NCBI GenBank assembly: GCA_017527945.1
Contig: JAFXPL010000181.1
Location: 1-56,705 of the forward strand
Direction: 5' to 3'
DNA: 56,705 nucleotides
Source: Bacteroidales bacterium
Lineage (GTDB): Bacteria > Bacteroidota > Bacteroidia > Bacteroidales > WCHB1-69
Positions 27,595 through 39,300 of this stretch are shown one piece after another. The position numbers and the translations under genes were made by a program. The notes beneath the pieces are model-generated. The model ran no database searches. It saw nothing but the letters and a program-made list of their open reading frames with translations, and had not been told where the DNA came from. The stretch's first letter is position 1, and every line of letters starts with the position of its first letter.

Positions 27595-30500
27595 CTATTT
27601 GTTATTGACCACAATCTTACGCGCTTCCACTCTCTTGCCCTTCTCGTCAAGGAACTGCACAGTGTAGTGACCGTTGGCGAAGCGGGTGCAGTCGATTTCG
27701 AGACGGGTGTCGTCGCAGTCAGCCTGATAGACCAGACGGCCAGCCTCGTTGTAGAGGCGCACCTTGCTCACCTCGGGCGCGTTCTCCAAGTTGATGAACA
27801 GCGACTGGTGGACAGGGTTCGGATAGAGGGTCACTTGCGCCTGGGACGCATAGTCCTCGATGCCGACGTTGCAGTACAGGCTGAGAGAGGTCTCCGTGTA
27901 ACCGCAATTGTTGACCCCTCTTGCAGTAAGGATGCCCGATCCGTTGGTTGTCACATTCAGTGTCACATTGCTGAAGCTGGTATTGGACAGCGTCCAGTGC
28001 GTGTTGGAGACACGCCATTCATAATTGCTCACATACAACGGGTTGTTGATGGAGAAATAGACGTTGCCATGCTGCGTGATGTTGGGATTGCCGTTGATGG
28101 TGTCCAAACGCGGCAGCGGGCTGACAGTCAGCAACAGGTTGACCGTGCTGTCGCAGCCATGCACCGTTTGGAGCTGGCGGGTATAGGTGAATGTGCCAAA
28201 CGTGTCCAAAGCGGCAATTTCGAAGCCATAATCCGAGAAAGGCTGTCCCTCGCAGACCGTGCCCGTCACCGTGAGATTATAGGTCGGGAGCGTCGTAATC
28301 TGGTGCTGCCCCACAGTGGAACAACCGTTGGCGCCCGTCACCGTAACCGTGTAGAGGGTGTTGTCAGGAACCACCGTGACCGACTGCGTGGAGTCGCCAG
28401 TATTCCAGACGAACTGTTCCGCATCGGAAGAAGCCACAAGGTCGGTGGTGTCGCCCTGGCAGAGCTCATTCACGCCGATAATGTCCAACGCGGGAGCAGA
28501 CAGCTGGGCCACATACGCATTGGCGGTTTGGCTGCATCCGTAGTTGTTGGTCGCCGTCACGGTGTAAAGACCGCCTTCGGTAATCGAAATCTGCGAACCC
28601 GTCTCACCGTTGCTCCAAGCGTAGCTGTTGTTGCCCGTCACTGAAAGCACTTCCGTAGTGTTCTCGCAGATGCTGCCGACGGCGTTCAGCGTGAAGACCG
28701 GGACAGGGTTGTCCAACACCGTCACAGAGGCCACCGACTGGCAGCCGTTCGCGGAGCTTGTCGTCACTGTGTAGGCACCCTGCACGGACACTGTGATGCT
28801 GTTCGTGGTAGCACCGGTGCTCCAAAGGTATTCGGTAGCATCGGAAGCGGTGAGTGTCGTTGACTCGCCGTGACAGATGGCCAGGTCGCCGGAAATGTAC
28901 ACCGTCGGAGCCGTCTCCACGTTCACCACTTTGCTGACTGTTGAGCTACAGCCGTTCTCATCGTACCCGACAACGCTGTAGGTGGTCGTCTCCAGCGGCA
29001 TGACCGTGATGGCCGCGCCGCCCTCGCCAGTGCTCCACACATAGGTGTTCGCACCGGAGGCCGTCAATGCGTTCGTCGCGCCCTGGCAGATCAGGCTGGA
29101 ACCGGAGACGCTGACCTCCGGATTGTCCCAAACCACGACGGTCACCGAGTCGGTGCGCACGCAGTTCAGGGAGTTGATGGCGTTCACCTTATAGACACCC
29201 GGCGTGCTGACCGTGATGGAGTTGCCCGTGGTGCCCGTGCTCCACGAATAGGAATTACCGCCCACCACGCTAATGGTGGTGCTTTGTCCTTGACAGATGC
29301 TGGTGTTGCCACTGAAGATGATGGAAGGAAGCACATTGACCGTCACCACCGCCGTGGCTGTGGCCGAGCAGCCAAAAGCATTGTAGGCAGTCACCGTGTA
29401 AGAGGTGCTAAGGTTCGGGAAAACGGCGATGTCTTGCGTGGTGGCACCGTTGCTCCACAGGTAAGAAGTGCCGCCCGTAGCTGTCAGGACAGTGGACTGT
29501 CCCTGGCATATCGTTCTCTCCCCAAGTATCTGAACCACAGGAACGTCTTCCACATTCACCACTTTCTGCACCGTGGTAAAGCAGCCGTTCGTGTCATAAC
29601 CCGTGACGCTGTAGGTAGTGTTGGCAGTCGGGGCGATGGAAATCTCCGCGCCCGTCTCACCCGTGTTCCACTGGTAACTGTTGGCGCCTGAGGCGGTCAA
29701 CGACACGGCACTGCCAGCACACACATGGTTGCTTCCGGCGATTTGCACCACCGGTTTCGGATTGACCTTCACATAGACAGAGTCAACCTTCGAGCAGTTC
29801 TGGGCATTCGTGGAGGTCACGTAATACGTACCCGTGGTAGCGATGTTCACGTTGCCGGTCTGCGAACCCGTGCTCCAGCTGTAGGAGCTGGCACCCACGG
29901 CCGTGATGGTGGTGGTGTTGCCGGCGCATATCGTGGTGTTGCCGTTGAAAGTGACCTGTGGCAACGCGTTCACTGTCACCGTGACGGCGGAGCTGGCCAT
30001 ACAACCGTAGGCGTTCGTCACCGTCACCACATAGGACTGGCTGCTCATAGGCGCCACCACCACACTGTTGATGGTGTCACCCGTGCTCCAGCTGTATGCC
30101 GCACCGCCCGTTGCCGTCAACGTGGTGGATTGTCCGGCACAGATGGTTCGCGTTCCAAGGACTTGTATCACCGGCAGTGCCTCCACGTTCATCACACGGC
30201 TCACCGTGGTACTACAACCGTTGGCGTCATAACCCGTCACCGTGTACGTGGTGGCCGTGGAAGGCGTAACCGAAATGGAGGGCGTTACCTCCTCTGTGTT
30301 CCAAAGATAGGTGTTTGCACCCGAAGCGGTCAGCGTGGCGATGCTTCCGGCACACACATAGTTGTTGCTGGAAATTTGCACCACCGGATTCGCGTTCACC
30401 GTCACATAGACGGAATCCGTCGCTCTGCAATTCTGGGCGTTGGTGGCCGTGACGCGATAATAGCCCTCAGCCGTCACACCAATGGAGGCGGTCTGTCCGC

Positions 30501-33500
30501 CGTTGGACCAAGTGTAGGTACTGGCACCCGCAGCGGTCACCGTGGCCGTCGAACCGGCGCAAATGGTCGTGTTGCCGCTGAAAGTGATGGTCGGCAGCGC
30601 ATTCACCGTCACCGAAGTGGAGAGGCTGGACGAGCATCCGAGCGCGTTGGTCACCGTCACCACGTAGGATTGCGTGGCGGCAGGCGCCACCGTAATGCTG
30701 TTGGTCGTCTCGCCATTATCCCAAACAAATGTGTTGCCGCCCGTGGCGGTCAGCGTGGTCGATTGTCCGACACAGATGGTCTTCGTGCCTGTCACCGCGA
30801 CAACCGGAAGTGCCTCCACGTTCAGCACCTTAGTGGCGACCGTCTGGCAGCCCTTCGAATCGTAGCCCGTCACCGTATAAGTAGTGGTGGATGACGGTGA
30901 GACGGAGATGGATTCCCCGTTCTCCGTCGTGCTCCACACGTAGGTGTTCGCGCCGGTAGCCGTCAGCGTGGTGACAGCTCCTGTACATATATAGTCGGCA
31001 CCGGAAATCTGCACATCCGGATTCGGGTTCACCACGACATACACCGCGTCAGAGTTCACGCAATTCTGGGCATTGGTCACCGTCACCCGGTAGTATCCGG
31101 CAGTGCCAACCGTGATGGCAGCAGTTTCCTCGCCCGTGGACCAGTGGTAGGCGTTACCGCCTGCGGCCGTGAGAGTCACCGTACCGCCGTCGCATATCTC
31201 CGTGTTGCCACTGAAGGTGACTTGCGGCAAGCTGTTCACCGTGACCTGCGTTTCCATACTTGACACGCAGCCCATCGCATTGGTCACCGTCACCATGTAG
31301 GATTGTGTGGTTGAGGGCGACACGGTGATGCTGTTGCCCGTAGCGCCGTTGCTCCACACATAGTTTAAGCCGCCCGTGGCCGTCAGCGTGGTCGATTGTC
31401 CGGCGCAGATGGTCTTCGTGCCCGTGACACTGATCACCGGCAGCGGTTCCACATTCACTACCTTGGAGGCCGTACTGTGGCATCCGTTGGTGTCATATCC
31501 CGTCACCGTGTAGGTGGCCTGGGCAGCCGGGGAGACGGCAATGGTGGCTGTCGTCTCGTCCGTGTTCCATTGGTAAGTGGCCGCGCCCGAAGCCGTCAGG
31601 TTAGTCACGTTGCCCGTGCAAATATAGTCGGAGCCGGAGACTTGGACATTCGGGTTCGGATTCACCGTCACCGTGACGGAGGCGGTGTTAGTACAGTTCT
31701 GCGCATCGGTAGCCGTCACCTTGTAAGTACCCGCGCTACCCAGCACCACGGAGGCGTTCTGCCCGCCCGTGGACCAGGCGTAAGTACTGGCGCCCGTGGC
31801 GGTAACGGTCGTCGTCTCACCGGCACAGATAGTCGTGTTGCCACTGAACGTGACGGTCGGGAGCGCATTCACCGTTATGGTGGCCGAAGCACTGGACATA
31901 CAGCCGTATGCGTTGCTCACCGTCACGGAGTAGGACTGGTTGGCGGAGGGGGCAACGGCAATGTTGCTGCCCGTGTTGCCCGTGTTCCAAAGATAAGTGA
32001 CACCACCTGTAGCCATCAGCGTCGTGCTCTTGCCCTTGCAGATGGTCAGGTTGCCATTGATTTGCGGAGTGGGAAGTTCGTGTACCACCACACCACGAGA
32101 GGCCGTGGCCGTACATCCATGGCCGTTGGTGGCCGTCACGGAATACTGTCCTGCGGCATTGGCCGTGATGCTGGGGTTGTGGTCCCCGTTGCTCCACACA
32201 TATTGCGTGATGCCGTCGCCGGCAACCGTCAAGGCCGTCGATTGTCCCTCGCAGATCTCACTATTGCCGATGATGCTTATTTGCGGAAGTTCATAAACCG
32301 TGACCATCGCGTGATAGACCTGCGAACAGAGGTTGGTGTTGGTCACCGTCACCGTATATTCGCCGGCTTCCGTCACCATGATGCGGCTCTGGTGGCTGCC
32401 CGTGCTCCATTCGTACGTGCATCCCGCCGGCGCATCCGTGACGAGCTGCGCCTGCTGCCCGCGACAAATGCTGGCCGTCTCCGTCACATTGGCCACCGGC
32501 AGCGGATTCACGGTCACCATCTTCTGAGCTGTGGCCGTACAGCCGTTGGCTCCAGTTCCCGTAACCGTGTAGGTATTCGTGGCAGTCACCGCAATATTGT
32601 CGCCGAACTCGCCCGTACTCCATCGATAATCCAAAGCACCCGAGGCCGTAAGGGCCGCCGTGTCGCCGAAGCACACCGCAGCGGGGCCGTTGACGAATAC
32701 GGAGGGCAGCGGTTCCACCGTCACCATCTTCTGGGCCGTGGAGGTACAGCCGTTCTCGTCAGTCACCAGCACGGTATAGTTCGTGTTCACATTCGGCGTG
32801 ACCGTGATGGCACCGGTGTTCTGGCCGGTGCTCCAATTATAGGTATTTGCCGAGGAGATGGCCGTCAGCACGACCGAATTCCCCTTGCAGACGCTGTTTT
32901 GCGCCACAATGTTGACAACAGGCGCCGGATTCACCAGCACCGTGGCAGACGCGGTGGCCGTACAGCCGTACGCATCCGTGGAAGTCACCGAATAGGTACC
33001 CGTGGCGTTCACTGTGATCAAGGCAAGCATGCTGCCGTCGTCCCATTCGTAGCTTCTGCCGCCAGAAGCGCGCAACGTGGTGGACTGGCCCTCACAAATC
33101 GTCAAGTTGCCGCTGATGGTCGGGACTACAGTGTTATATTCGCTCACCGTGGCCGACAAGGTGTTTTGACAGCCGCCGGCATTGGTCACCGTGACCGTAT
33201 ATTGTCCGGCAGCGGTGATGGTGATGTCTTTGGAGGTGCTTCCGTCGAACCAACGGTAGGTATTATCGGCATCGCCCGTGACGGTCAGCTCCGTACTTTG
33301 TCCATGACAAAGGTAACGGTTGCCCGTGATGCTGGCGTTCACCGGAGCCTGCGCCACCGTCACGCTCTTGCTGGCGGAACATCCGTACTGGTCCGTGCCC
33401 GTAACCGTATAAGTTCCCGCGTAGGAAGTGGTAATCGACTGCGAGACCTCGCCGGAGTTCCACTCGTAGGTGGAGGCACCCGCCGCCGTCAGTGTGGTAC

Positions 33501-36192
33501 TGCCGCCCTGGCAAAGTGCCGCCCGTCCGTTGATCTTGATGGTCGGAGGCGTGTGCACCGTCACATTCACCGAACTGGAATTCGTGCAGGTGTTGGCATC
33601 CGTCACCGTCACCGAATAGGTGCCGCCCGTGCTCACCGTGATACGACTCGCGTGAGCGCCGGTGTTCCAATAATAGGTAGTACCACCCGACGCATACAAC
33701 GTGGTGGACTGATTCTCACAGATGCTGGTGTTGCCGGTAAGCGCGACCGTAGGAAGCGGATTCACCTGGACACGGATGCTCTTGGTATTCGAACAGCCGT
33801 ATGTGTTGGATACGGTCACCGTATAGACGGTGGTCGTTTCCGGGGTCACCGTGCGGATGTTGTTCGCGGTGCCGTCTTCCCAGACAAAGCTCGTGCCGCC
33901 GATAGCCTGAAGAAGCACACTTCCGCCCTTACAAACCTGCTCGTAACCCAGAATGCCGGCCGGAGGTGGCGTCACGCTTTCCACCTCGACAGAAGCGGAG
34001 GCCGTGCAGCCGAAGGCGTTCGAAACTGTCACCGCGTAGGTGCCCGCCACACTCACCGTGATGGAAGACTGCGTGGAGCCGTTGTTCCACAAAAAGACCC
34101 CGCCGGTCGATTGCGCCGACAGCGTCACCTCGCTGCCCGTACACAGGTAGCGGTTACCCGACAAAGTCAGAGTGGGTGACTCTTTCACAGTCAGGCGAAC
34201 ATAGAAGATCGAATCGTAGCCCGATGCGGAGCGTGTGAGGAACCGGTAGAGTCCCGCCTGCGTGAGCACACTGTCGAATAAGGTGACCGGCATATCGCTG
34301 GAACACACCTCGCGATAGACAGTGTCCGTGTTGATGACGGCAGGGTTAACCGTAAGGAAGAGGGAGACCACGCTGTCGCAGCCGTTCACCGTCGTAAGCA
34401 TCTGCTCATGGTAGCCAGCGGTATAATACGCGCTGTCCACGAAATGGTAAGGCAGGTCATACTCGCCGACTTCGGCATAGACCGTTGCGGCCACGTAGGT
34501 GGGGTTATGGCGCACGTTCAATGTCACCACACTGTCATAGCCCGACAGATGATAGGTGAACGTATAGGCACCCGGTTCCGTAATCGTGTTCCCGAGGAAC
34601 TGGACCGTAGCGTTCGCACATACCGTCGTATCCAAAACCGTATTGAACACGGGTTCCACCGTCAGGTTCAACGTATATAGCGTGTCGCACTCCGCAGCCG
34701 TGGCAGCCGGCACCCTGACGGTATAGGCTCCCGAGGCCGTAAAGGCTGTGTCGTGGTAAGCGTACGGGATGCCGTTCCGCGTCACCGTCGCCGACTCCAC
34801 AATCTGATTGTCGGGAGTGACCGTCAGATCCAACGTCTTGAAGGCACTGTCGCATCCTGCAACATTTTTCAAGGTCACCGTATAGAAACCGGCGCCGACG
34901 CACTCTCTGCCATAAAACTCATAAGGGAGCCTCGATGCGCAAACAGTCGCCGAAATCGTGTCTTTTACCGGATTGTTGTTGAGGTTAATCCGAAGTGTGT
35001 GGTAGTCTAAGCAACCACTGGTATTCGTCTGCGCGTATGTGAACACCGTAGATGCCTTGAACGTGGTGTCGCCGAAGACGTAAGAGCTGTCGGAGGTGCA
35101 AACCATAACGGTATCTCTCACTGAAGGCTTGGCATCCAGCAGCAACAACGTGAATTTGCTGCACGCAGTATCAGGTTCCCGGTCGATGAAATAGCGGCCC
35201 GGGGCGTTGAACACATGCACGGAATCGTATTCGTACGGAAAAGCGTCGGGACAGAGGCTCACGGTCACCGTGTCCATCTGGGGTTTCGTCACTTGAAGAT
35301 TCAAGGTCACCAACGCACTATCGCAACCATAGCGGCTGTCTATGGCCACCGTATAAGAGCCGGCGGCATTATATTCCATACCATTATATATATATGGTAA
35401 CTCCGTCTGGCAAACAGAGACCTCGATCGTGTCGGTCTGGGCAGCGGAGGGACGGACTTGGAGAATCAGCACCGAAACAGTCTCGCAGCCCCGTGGAGTG
35501 AGATGGGGCACAGAATAGGTTCCCGGAGTATTGTAACTCTGTCCCATGAAGCTGTACGGCAAGTCGTTCTGGCAAACTTCAACGCGAGTCGTGTCCCGCT
35601 CATCCGGGTAACGAATCACGTTGTAGGTCTTCACAATCGGACAACCGTCCGCGTTATAGCCTTGCGTGAAGTCATAGCTGCCGACCTCAGTGAAGGTGAT
35701 ACCTTCGTAGGTCACCGAAGGCTGGTCGGGGCACATCGGAAGGGTGACAGTGGTATGCTGACCCTCCACCACTCTAAGTTTCAAAAGCGTGCGCGCGCTG
35801 TCGCAACCGTTGCGAGTAGGCGTGCTGATCCAGTAGTCGCCGCTCTCCACGTAAAAATTGTTCCGGAAAGCGTATGGCAGGTTGTTTTTGCACACCCGTG
35901 CCGACACCGTGTCGGTCACGTCATAGCTTTTTCCAATCGCAATCTGATAGACATTCAGCACATCCATCACAATCTGCCCTTGCACAGGCGAATAGTGCGG
36001 AATCTTCACCACTGTATCGCGGTGATAGACAGTGCCGTTTGCCGAAAGCTTCACACTGTCGCATCCAAACAACGAATGGTAAACAGTGTCGGTAGGATAC
36101 GGCGTGACTTGTGCCAAACCGTGACCGCCAAACGCGAGCACCGCAGTCAAGAACACAAGCATCAAATGCTTAATAATCATGCATTTATTCAT
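27595..36192 (-). CDS. Giant repetitive surface protein with T9SS sorting domain
   Basis: The 2865-residue product has a signal peptide (1-27). It continues with about 11 'gliding-type' repeats of ~50-75 residues (C..LPY.F.G..Y...G.YTV.....GCDS...L.L.V). Then come 28 Ig/PKD-like repeats of ~70 residues (ICxGQSTTLTATGGxxYxWS / TGxTxxSITV / YTVTVTNAxGC), one more repeat of the first type, a PKD-like domain, and a C-terminal type A T9SS domain (VTLYPNPVHQSLFINLEN, ending in GHYTVQFLDEKGKRV). It is therefore expected to be exported by the T9SS and attached to the surface as an adhesin or fibre. Fifteen consecutive Ig-like repeats form five copies of a three-domain unit (about 211 residues). Ligand unknown. 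The frame is intact over 8.6 kb. Large ORFs on the opposite strand are composition shadows. Confidence 0.92.
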   Translation of the reverse strand: MNKCMIIKHLMLVFLTAVLAFGGHGLAQVTPYPTDTVYHSLFGCDSVKLSANGTVYHRDTVVKIPHYSPVQGQIVMDVLNVYQIAIGKSYDVTDTVSARVCKNNLPYAFRNNFYVESGDYWISTPTRNGCDSARTLLKLRVVEGQHTTVTLPMCPDQPSVTYEGITFTEVGSYDFTQGYNADGCPIVKTYNVIRYPDERDTTRVEVCQNDLPYSFMGQSYNTPGTYSVPHLTPRGCETVSVLILQVRPSAAQTDTIEVSVCQTELPYIYNGMEYNAAGSYTVAIDSRYGCDSALVTLNLQVTKPQMDTVTVSLCPDAFPYEYDSVHVFNAPGRYFIDREPDTACSKFTLLLLDAKPSVRDTVMVCTSDSSYVFGDTTFKASTVFTYAQTNTSGCLDYHTLRINLNNNPVKDTISATVCASRLPYEFYGRECVGAGFYTVTLKNVAGCDSAFKTLDLTVTPDNQIVESATVTRNGIPYAYHDTAFTASGAYTVRVPAATAAECDTLYTLNLTVEPVFNTVLDTTVCANATVQFLGNTITEPGAYTFTYHLSGYDSVVTLNVRHNPTYVAATVYAEVGEYDLPYHFVDSAYYTAGYHEQMLTTVNGCDSVVSLFLTVNPAVINTDTVYREVCSSDMPVTLFDSVLTQAGLYRFLTRSASGYDSIFYVRLTVKESPTLTLSGNRYLCTGSEVTLSAQSTGGVFLWNNGSTQSSITVSVAGTYAVTVSNAFGCTASASVEVESVTPPPAGILGYEQVCKGGSVLLQAIGGTSFVWEDGTANNIRTVTPETTTVYTVTVSNTYGCSNTKSIRVQVNPLPTVALTGNTSICENQSTTLYASGGTTYYWNTGAHASRITVSTGGTYSVTVTDANTCTNSSSVNVTVHTPPTIKINGRAALCQGGSTTLTAAGASTYEWNSGEVSQSITTSYAGTYTVTGTDQYGCSASKSVTVAQAPVNASITGNRYLCHGQSTELTVTGDADNTYRWFDGSTSKDITITAAGQYTVTVTNAGGCQNTLSATVSEYNTVVPTISGNLTICEGQSTTLRASGGRSYEWDDGSMLALITVNATGTYSVTSTDAYGCTATASATVLVNPAPVVNIVAQNSVCKGNSVVLTAISSANTYNWSTGQNTGAITVTPNVNTNYTVLVTDENGCTSTAQKMVTVEPLPSVFVNGPAAVCFGDTAALTASGALDYRWSTGEFGDNIAVTATNTYTVTGTGANGCTATAQKMVTVNPLPVANVTETASICRGQQAQLVTDAPAGCTYEWSTGSHQSRIMVTEAGEYTVTVTNTNLCSQVYHAMVTVYELPQISIIGNSEICEGQSTALTVAGDGITQYVWSNGDHNPSITANAAGQYSVTATNGHGCTATASRGVVVHELPTPQINGNLTICKGKSTTLMATGGVTYLWNTGNTGSNIAVAPSANQSYSVTVSNAYGCMSSASATITVNALPTVTFSGNTTICAGETTTVTATGASTYAWSTGGQNASVVLGSAGTYKVTATDAQNCTNTASVTVTVNPNPNVQVSGSDYICTGNVTNLTASGAATYQWNTDETTATIAVSPAAQATYTVTGYDTNGCHSTASKVVNVEPLPVISVTGTKTICAGQSTTLTATGGLNYVWSNGATGNSITVSPSTTQSYMVTVTNAMGCVSSMETQVTVNSLPQVTFSGNTEICDGGTVTLTAAGGNAYHWSTGEETAAITVGTAGYYRVTVTNAQNCVNSDAVYVVVNPNPDVQISGADYICTGAVTTLTATGANTYVWSTTENGESISVSPSSTTTYTVTGYDSKGCQTVATKVLNVEALPVVAVTGTKTICVGQSTTLTATGGNTFVWDNGETTNSITVAPAATQSYVVTVTNALGCSSSLSTSVTVNALPTITFSGNTTICAGSTATVTAAGASTYTWSNGGQTASIGVTAEGYYRVTATNAQNCRATDSVYVTVNANPVVQISSNNYVCAGSIATLTASGANTYLWNTEEVTPSISVTPSTATTYTVTGYDANGCSTTVSRVMNVEALPVIQVLGTRTICAGQSTTLTATGGAAYSWSTGDTINSVVVAPMSSQSYVVTVTNAYGCMASSAVTVTVNALPQVTFNGNTTICAGNTTTITAVGASSYSWSTGSQTGNVNIATTGTYYVTSTNAQNCSKVDSVYVKVNPKPVVQIAGSNHVCAGSAVSLTASGANSYQWNTGETGAEISIAPTANTTYSVTGYDTNGCFTTVQKVVNVEDVPVVQILGERTICQGQSTVLTATGGTSYLWSNGATTQDIAVFPNLSTSYTVTAYNAFGCSATATAVVTVNVLPSIIFSGNTSICQGQSTTISVVGGNSYSWSTGTTGNSITVSTPGVYKVNAINSLNCVRTDSVTVVVWDNPEVSVSGSSLICQGATNALTASGANTYVWSTGEGGAAITVMPLETTTYSVVGYDENGCSSTVSKVVNVETAPTVYISGDLAICHGESTTLTASDATEYLWSTGATTNSITVSVQGAYTVTTSSANGCQSVASVTVLDNPVPVFTLNAVGSICENTTEVLSVTGNNSYAWSNGETGSQISITEGGLYTVTATNNYGCSQTANAYVAQLSAPALDIIGVNELCQGDTTDLVASSDAEQFVWNTGDSTQSVTVVPDNTLYTVTVTGANGCSTVGQHQITTLPTYNLTVTGTVCEGQPFSDYGFEIAALDTFGTFTYTRQLQTVHGCDSTVNLLLTVSPLPRLDTINGNPNITQHGNVYFSINNPLYVSNYEWRVSNTHWTLSNTSFSNVTLNVTTNGSGILTARGVNNCGYTETSLSLYCNVGIEDYASQAQVTLYPNPVHQSLFINLENAPEVSKVRLYNEAGRLVYQADCDDTRLEIDCTRFANGHYTVQFLDEKGKRVEARKIVVNNK

Positions 36193-36241
36193 TGTAGTAA
36201 ATTTATAATATATTCAAAATACTAATAATAAAACAAAAGTG

Positions 36242-36249
36242 CAAAATTA
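36242..36249 (-). promoter_or_regulatory. -7 element (TAATTTTG) for the giant gene
   Basis: Minus-strand TAATTTTG matches TAnnTTTG and lies about 50 bases upstream of ATG 36192. Confidence 0.5.
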
Positions 36250-36335
36250 CACTTTTTTCTTTTGCACACTGAAACCAGAAAGAGGGAACTCTTTCCGCCC
36301 CCTTTTGGGGATTCGAACAGACGGTCAATCCTGGA

Positions 36336-39300
36336 CTAACTGAAAGTGATCGCACTCGTTCCGTGGCTCACGGGCTGAACGATGATCTTCGTTGGAATTT
36401 TATCGGCAAGGACATCCAAGTGACTGATAATCCCGATATTACAATGTACAATATGGTGAAGTTGCTGCAAAGTGTTCACCACGCTGTCGCAAAGAGTGCC
36501 GTCCAACTGGCTGATGCCCTCGTCGATGAAGAGGAAGTCGGAGGTGATGCCCTGCATGGCGAGGTTGGAAAGGCCGAGCGCAAGGGCGATGGAGATGAGG
36601 AAGCTCTCGCCGCCAGAGACCATCTCCACAGGCCGCGGCGCGTCGCCCAAGTACTTGTCTTTCACCAAGATCATCAACTCGCGGCCCGCACCGGTGAGCT
36701 CGTATCGGTCGGAGAGCATGCTGAGGAAGTAGTTCGTGTTGTCGAGCAGTTTCTGCAGGATGAAACTCTGCGCGATACGGCGGAAAGTTCTGCCGGTGCT
36801 GTCGCCGAAGACGTTGTTGAGCCGCTCCCACTGCCGCACCTGCTGCCGCAAGGCATCCAGCTTCGCCAACGTGTCGGCATACCTCTGCTTGTTGTCGGCA
36901 TCTTGCTGCAGAATCAACCGGATTTGTCCAACCCGCTGCATTTTTTCCGTCTTAATCGCGCCTTTCTCCTTTATTTGCCGCTCGATTTCGTCCAATTGCT
37001 CACCATCTTCCATCGCAGGTCTCGTCTCCAAATGCTTCCGCATGGTTTCCTGCGCCTGCTGCAGCTTTCCATGTGCCGTCCGCTCCTGCTCCTGCACATT
37101 CTGCAACTGCCCGCGCAACCGCGCAATCTCCTCGGCGGTCGTGGCGGCCAACTGCGACAGAAGGACTTCCGAAATCTCGGACTGGCGGGTGTAGAAATCG
37201 CTCAACACGCTGTCCTCCTGGCTCATTCTCACGGCCAAGTCAGCCGACTTTTGCGAAAGGACAGCGCACTTCTCGGCCAAATCCATCCACTTTCCCGCCA
37301 ATCCGTCGCACTTGGCCCCCTTTTCGGCAGCTGTCCACTCGAACAGTCCCTTCACCTTCCGCTCGTACAGCCCGATCTGGTCAACCTCCCGCTGCATCTG
37401 CATTTGCAAATCCTGCTGGTCCGACCGGCTCTTTTGCAGGCCGGCATACGATTTTGCCTCCTTTGTCAACGTTTGCACCGTCTTGGCAATATCCTTTTCC
37501 CAACCGGGATAAACGGCGTTCAGGAAGCCGGACAACTCGCTTTCCAACGACTGGGAGATTTCCGCAAACTCCGCCATCTGCTGCTGCAGTGCCCCGTTCT
37601 CCGTTTTCAGGTTGGTATGTTGCACTTCGTCGTTGTGTTGCGAAAGCGTGAGCTTCTCGACCTGCTTCTTCAGTTCTTCCAACGTCGCCGAAGCCGCCTT
37701 CGACTTCTTGGAAATTTCCTGTGCCAACTGGATGCGCCTCGACGTTTCTTGCAAGGCTTTTTCTACTTCAACATTCTGCTTATCAATCTGTTCCAAAATA
37801 GTTTCAGACACTTCGATTTGCAAACGGCTGCAAATTTCAGTCAAGGCGGCAAGGGCATTTTTCTTGACGAGGTTTTTGTTTTGAAGTTCGGTTTGCTGCA
37901 CTGCAAGCATGGCTTCGGCGGCTGTTTGGGCTGTCACCGTTTCATCAACGGCCTTTTTCGCGTCATTCACCGCCCGCTTGGACGCATCCAACTGACTTTT
38001 CAACAGCGCGACGCTCCGTTCCACTGCTTCGTTGGTGAGCAAGCGTTCCACTTTCTGTCCACAGACAGGACACGTGTCGCCGGTCTGCAACATGGCGCGC
38101 ATCTGCTTGGCAAACTGATTGACGCTCTGCGCCGAGGCCTCGTAGCATTTTTGAGCCGTCTCCTGGGCCTCCTGCGCCTGCGCATACAACGCCTGTTTCT
38201 GCGACAACTGCTCTGACAGGAACTGCTGCTTCTGTTGCAATTCCGACACGGACTGTTTCATGAGATTGATTTCTTCTTGCTGACGCTTAAGCTGTTGCAC
38301 GGAATTTTTGACATTTTCCAAATCACGGGCACGGTCTTTCTGCAACGTTTGTTCTTCAACAAGTTTCTGAAAGTCATACTGTTTTGCCTGTTCGTTCAAT
38401 TCATCCAAAACCTGCTGGTTCTGGGTTATCTCTCCGGTGAACTTGTCGATTTTCGACTTGGACAATTCGATATTTTTCTCGATTTCCACAACTTTCGCGT
38501 TGTTTTGCGCGATGCGGACTGACTTTCTCCCTTGTTCCTCCCGTGATCGTGCTAACTGGCGCAACTTCTCCACCAAAACAGGTGCCTGCAAAAAAGTCTC
38601 TTCCTTGTAGGATTGCTTCCGCAACGCATCGTCTATCTTTTCCATGTCGGCAGCGACTTTCACTAACTTTTCCCGCACATCCAGAACGCCAGCCGTGACT
38701 TCCAGATATTGCCTTTGGTACACCGCCTCGTCATTCCGCAACGACTGCCGGGACCGCAGAAGTTCTTGACGTTCGAGGTAGCTCTTGCGTTCATTTTCAG
38801 TCTGTTCCCATTGTAAGATATTTTGCTGCAACTGCCGGTTTTTGTCCGAGCGGAGCGTTTCTTCCGCTGCCTTCCAGTTTTTCTCCGATTTAGCCACATC
38901 TTCCTGATATTGAAACAATTGCTTTATCCATGAAGATTTCGCGTTCAGTTCTTTCAACTCTTCCTCAATAAGGTTGGCTTCCGCAACGGTTTTACTTATA
39001 TCAAGCTGGTAATCAGCAATTTGCTCGGCGCTCAATCGTGCAACGTTCTCGTTTTCGCGCTCTATCTGCTCATACGACTTCTCCTGTTCCTTGAACTTTT
39101 CATAAATACGCTTCCCGATTTCTGAAAAGATGCTCGTGTCGGTCAGTTTTTCCAGAATTTCCGCCTTGGCATTTTGGTCGCTCTTCATGAACTTGGTGAA
39201 CTCGCCCTGCGCGAGCATGGTGGTGCGACAGAACTGGTCGTAGTTCAGCCCGGTGACCGCCACAATCTGGGACTCGATGTCACGATCCTTCGTCCAGACG

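Noticed and set aside
31396..34179. 927-residue plus-strand ORF opposite the giant surface protein
   Set aside because: It mirrors the repeat structure and Thr/Val/Gly codons of the minus-strand gene, has Arg/His/Gly-rich composition and no domain. It is a composition shadow.
36278..36311. Hairpins GAAAGAG/CTCTTTC and CCCC/GGGG between sbcC and the giant gene's promoter
   Set aside because: No T-run follows on either strand, so a terminator call is not supported.
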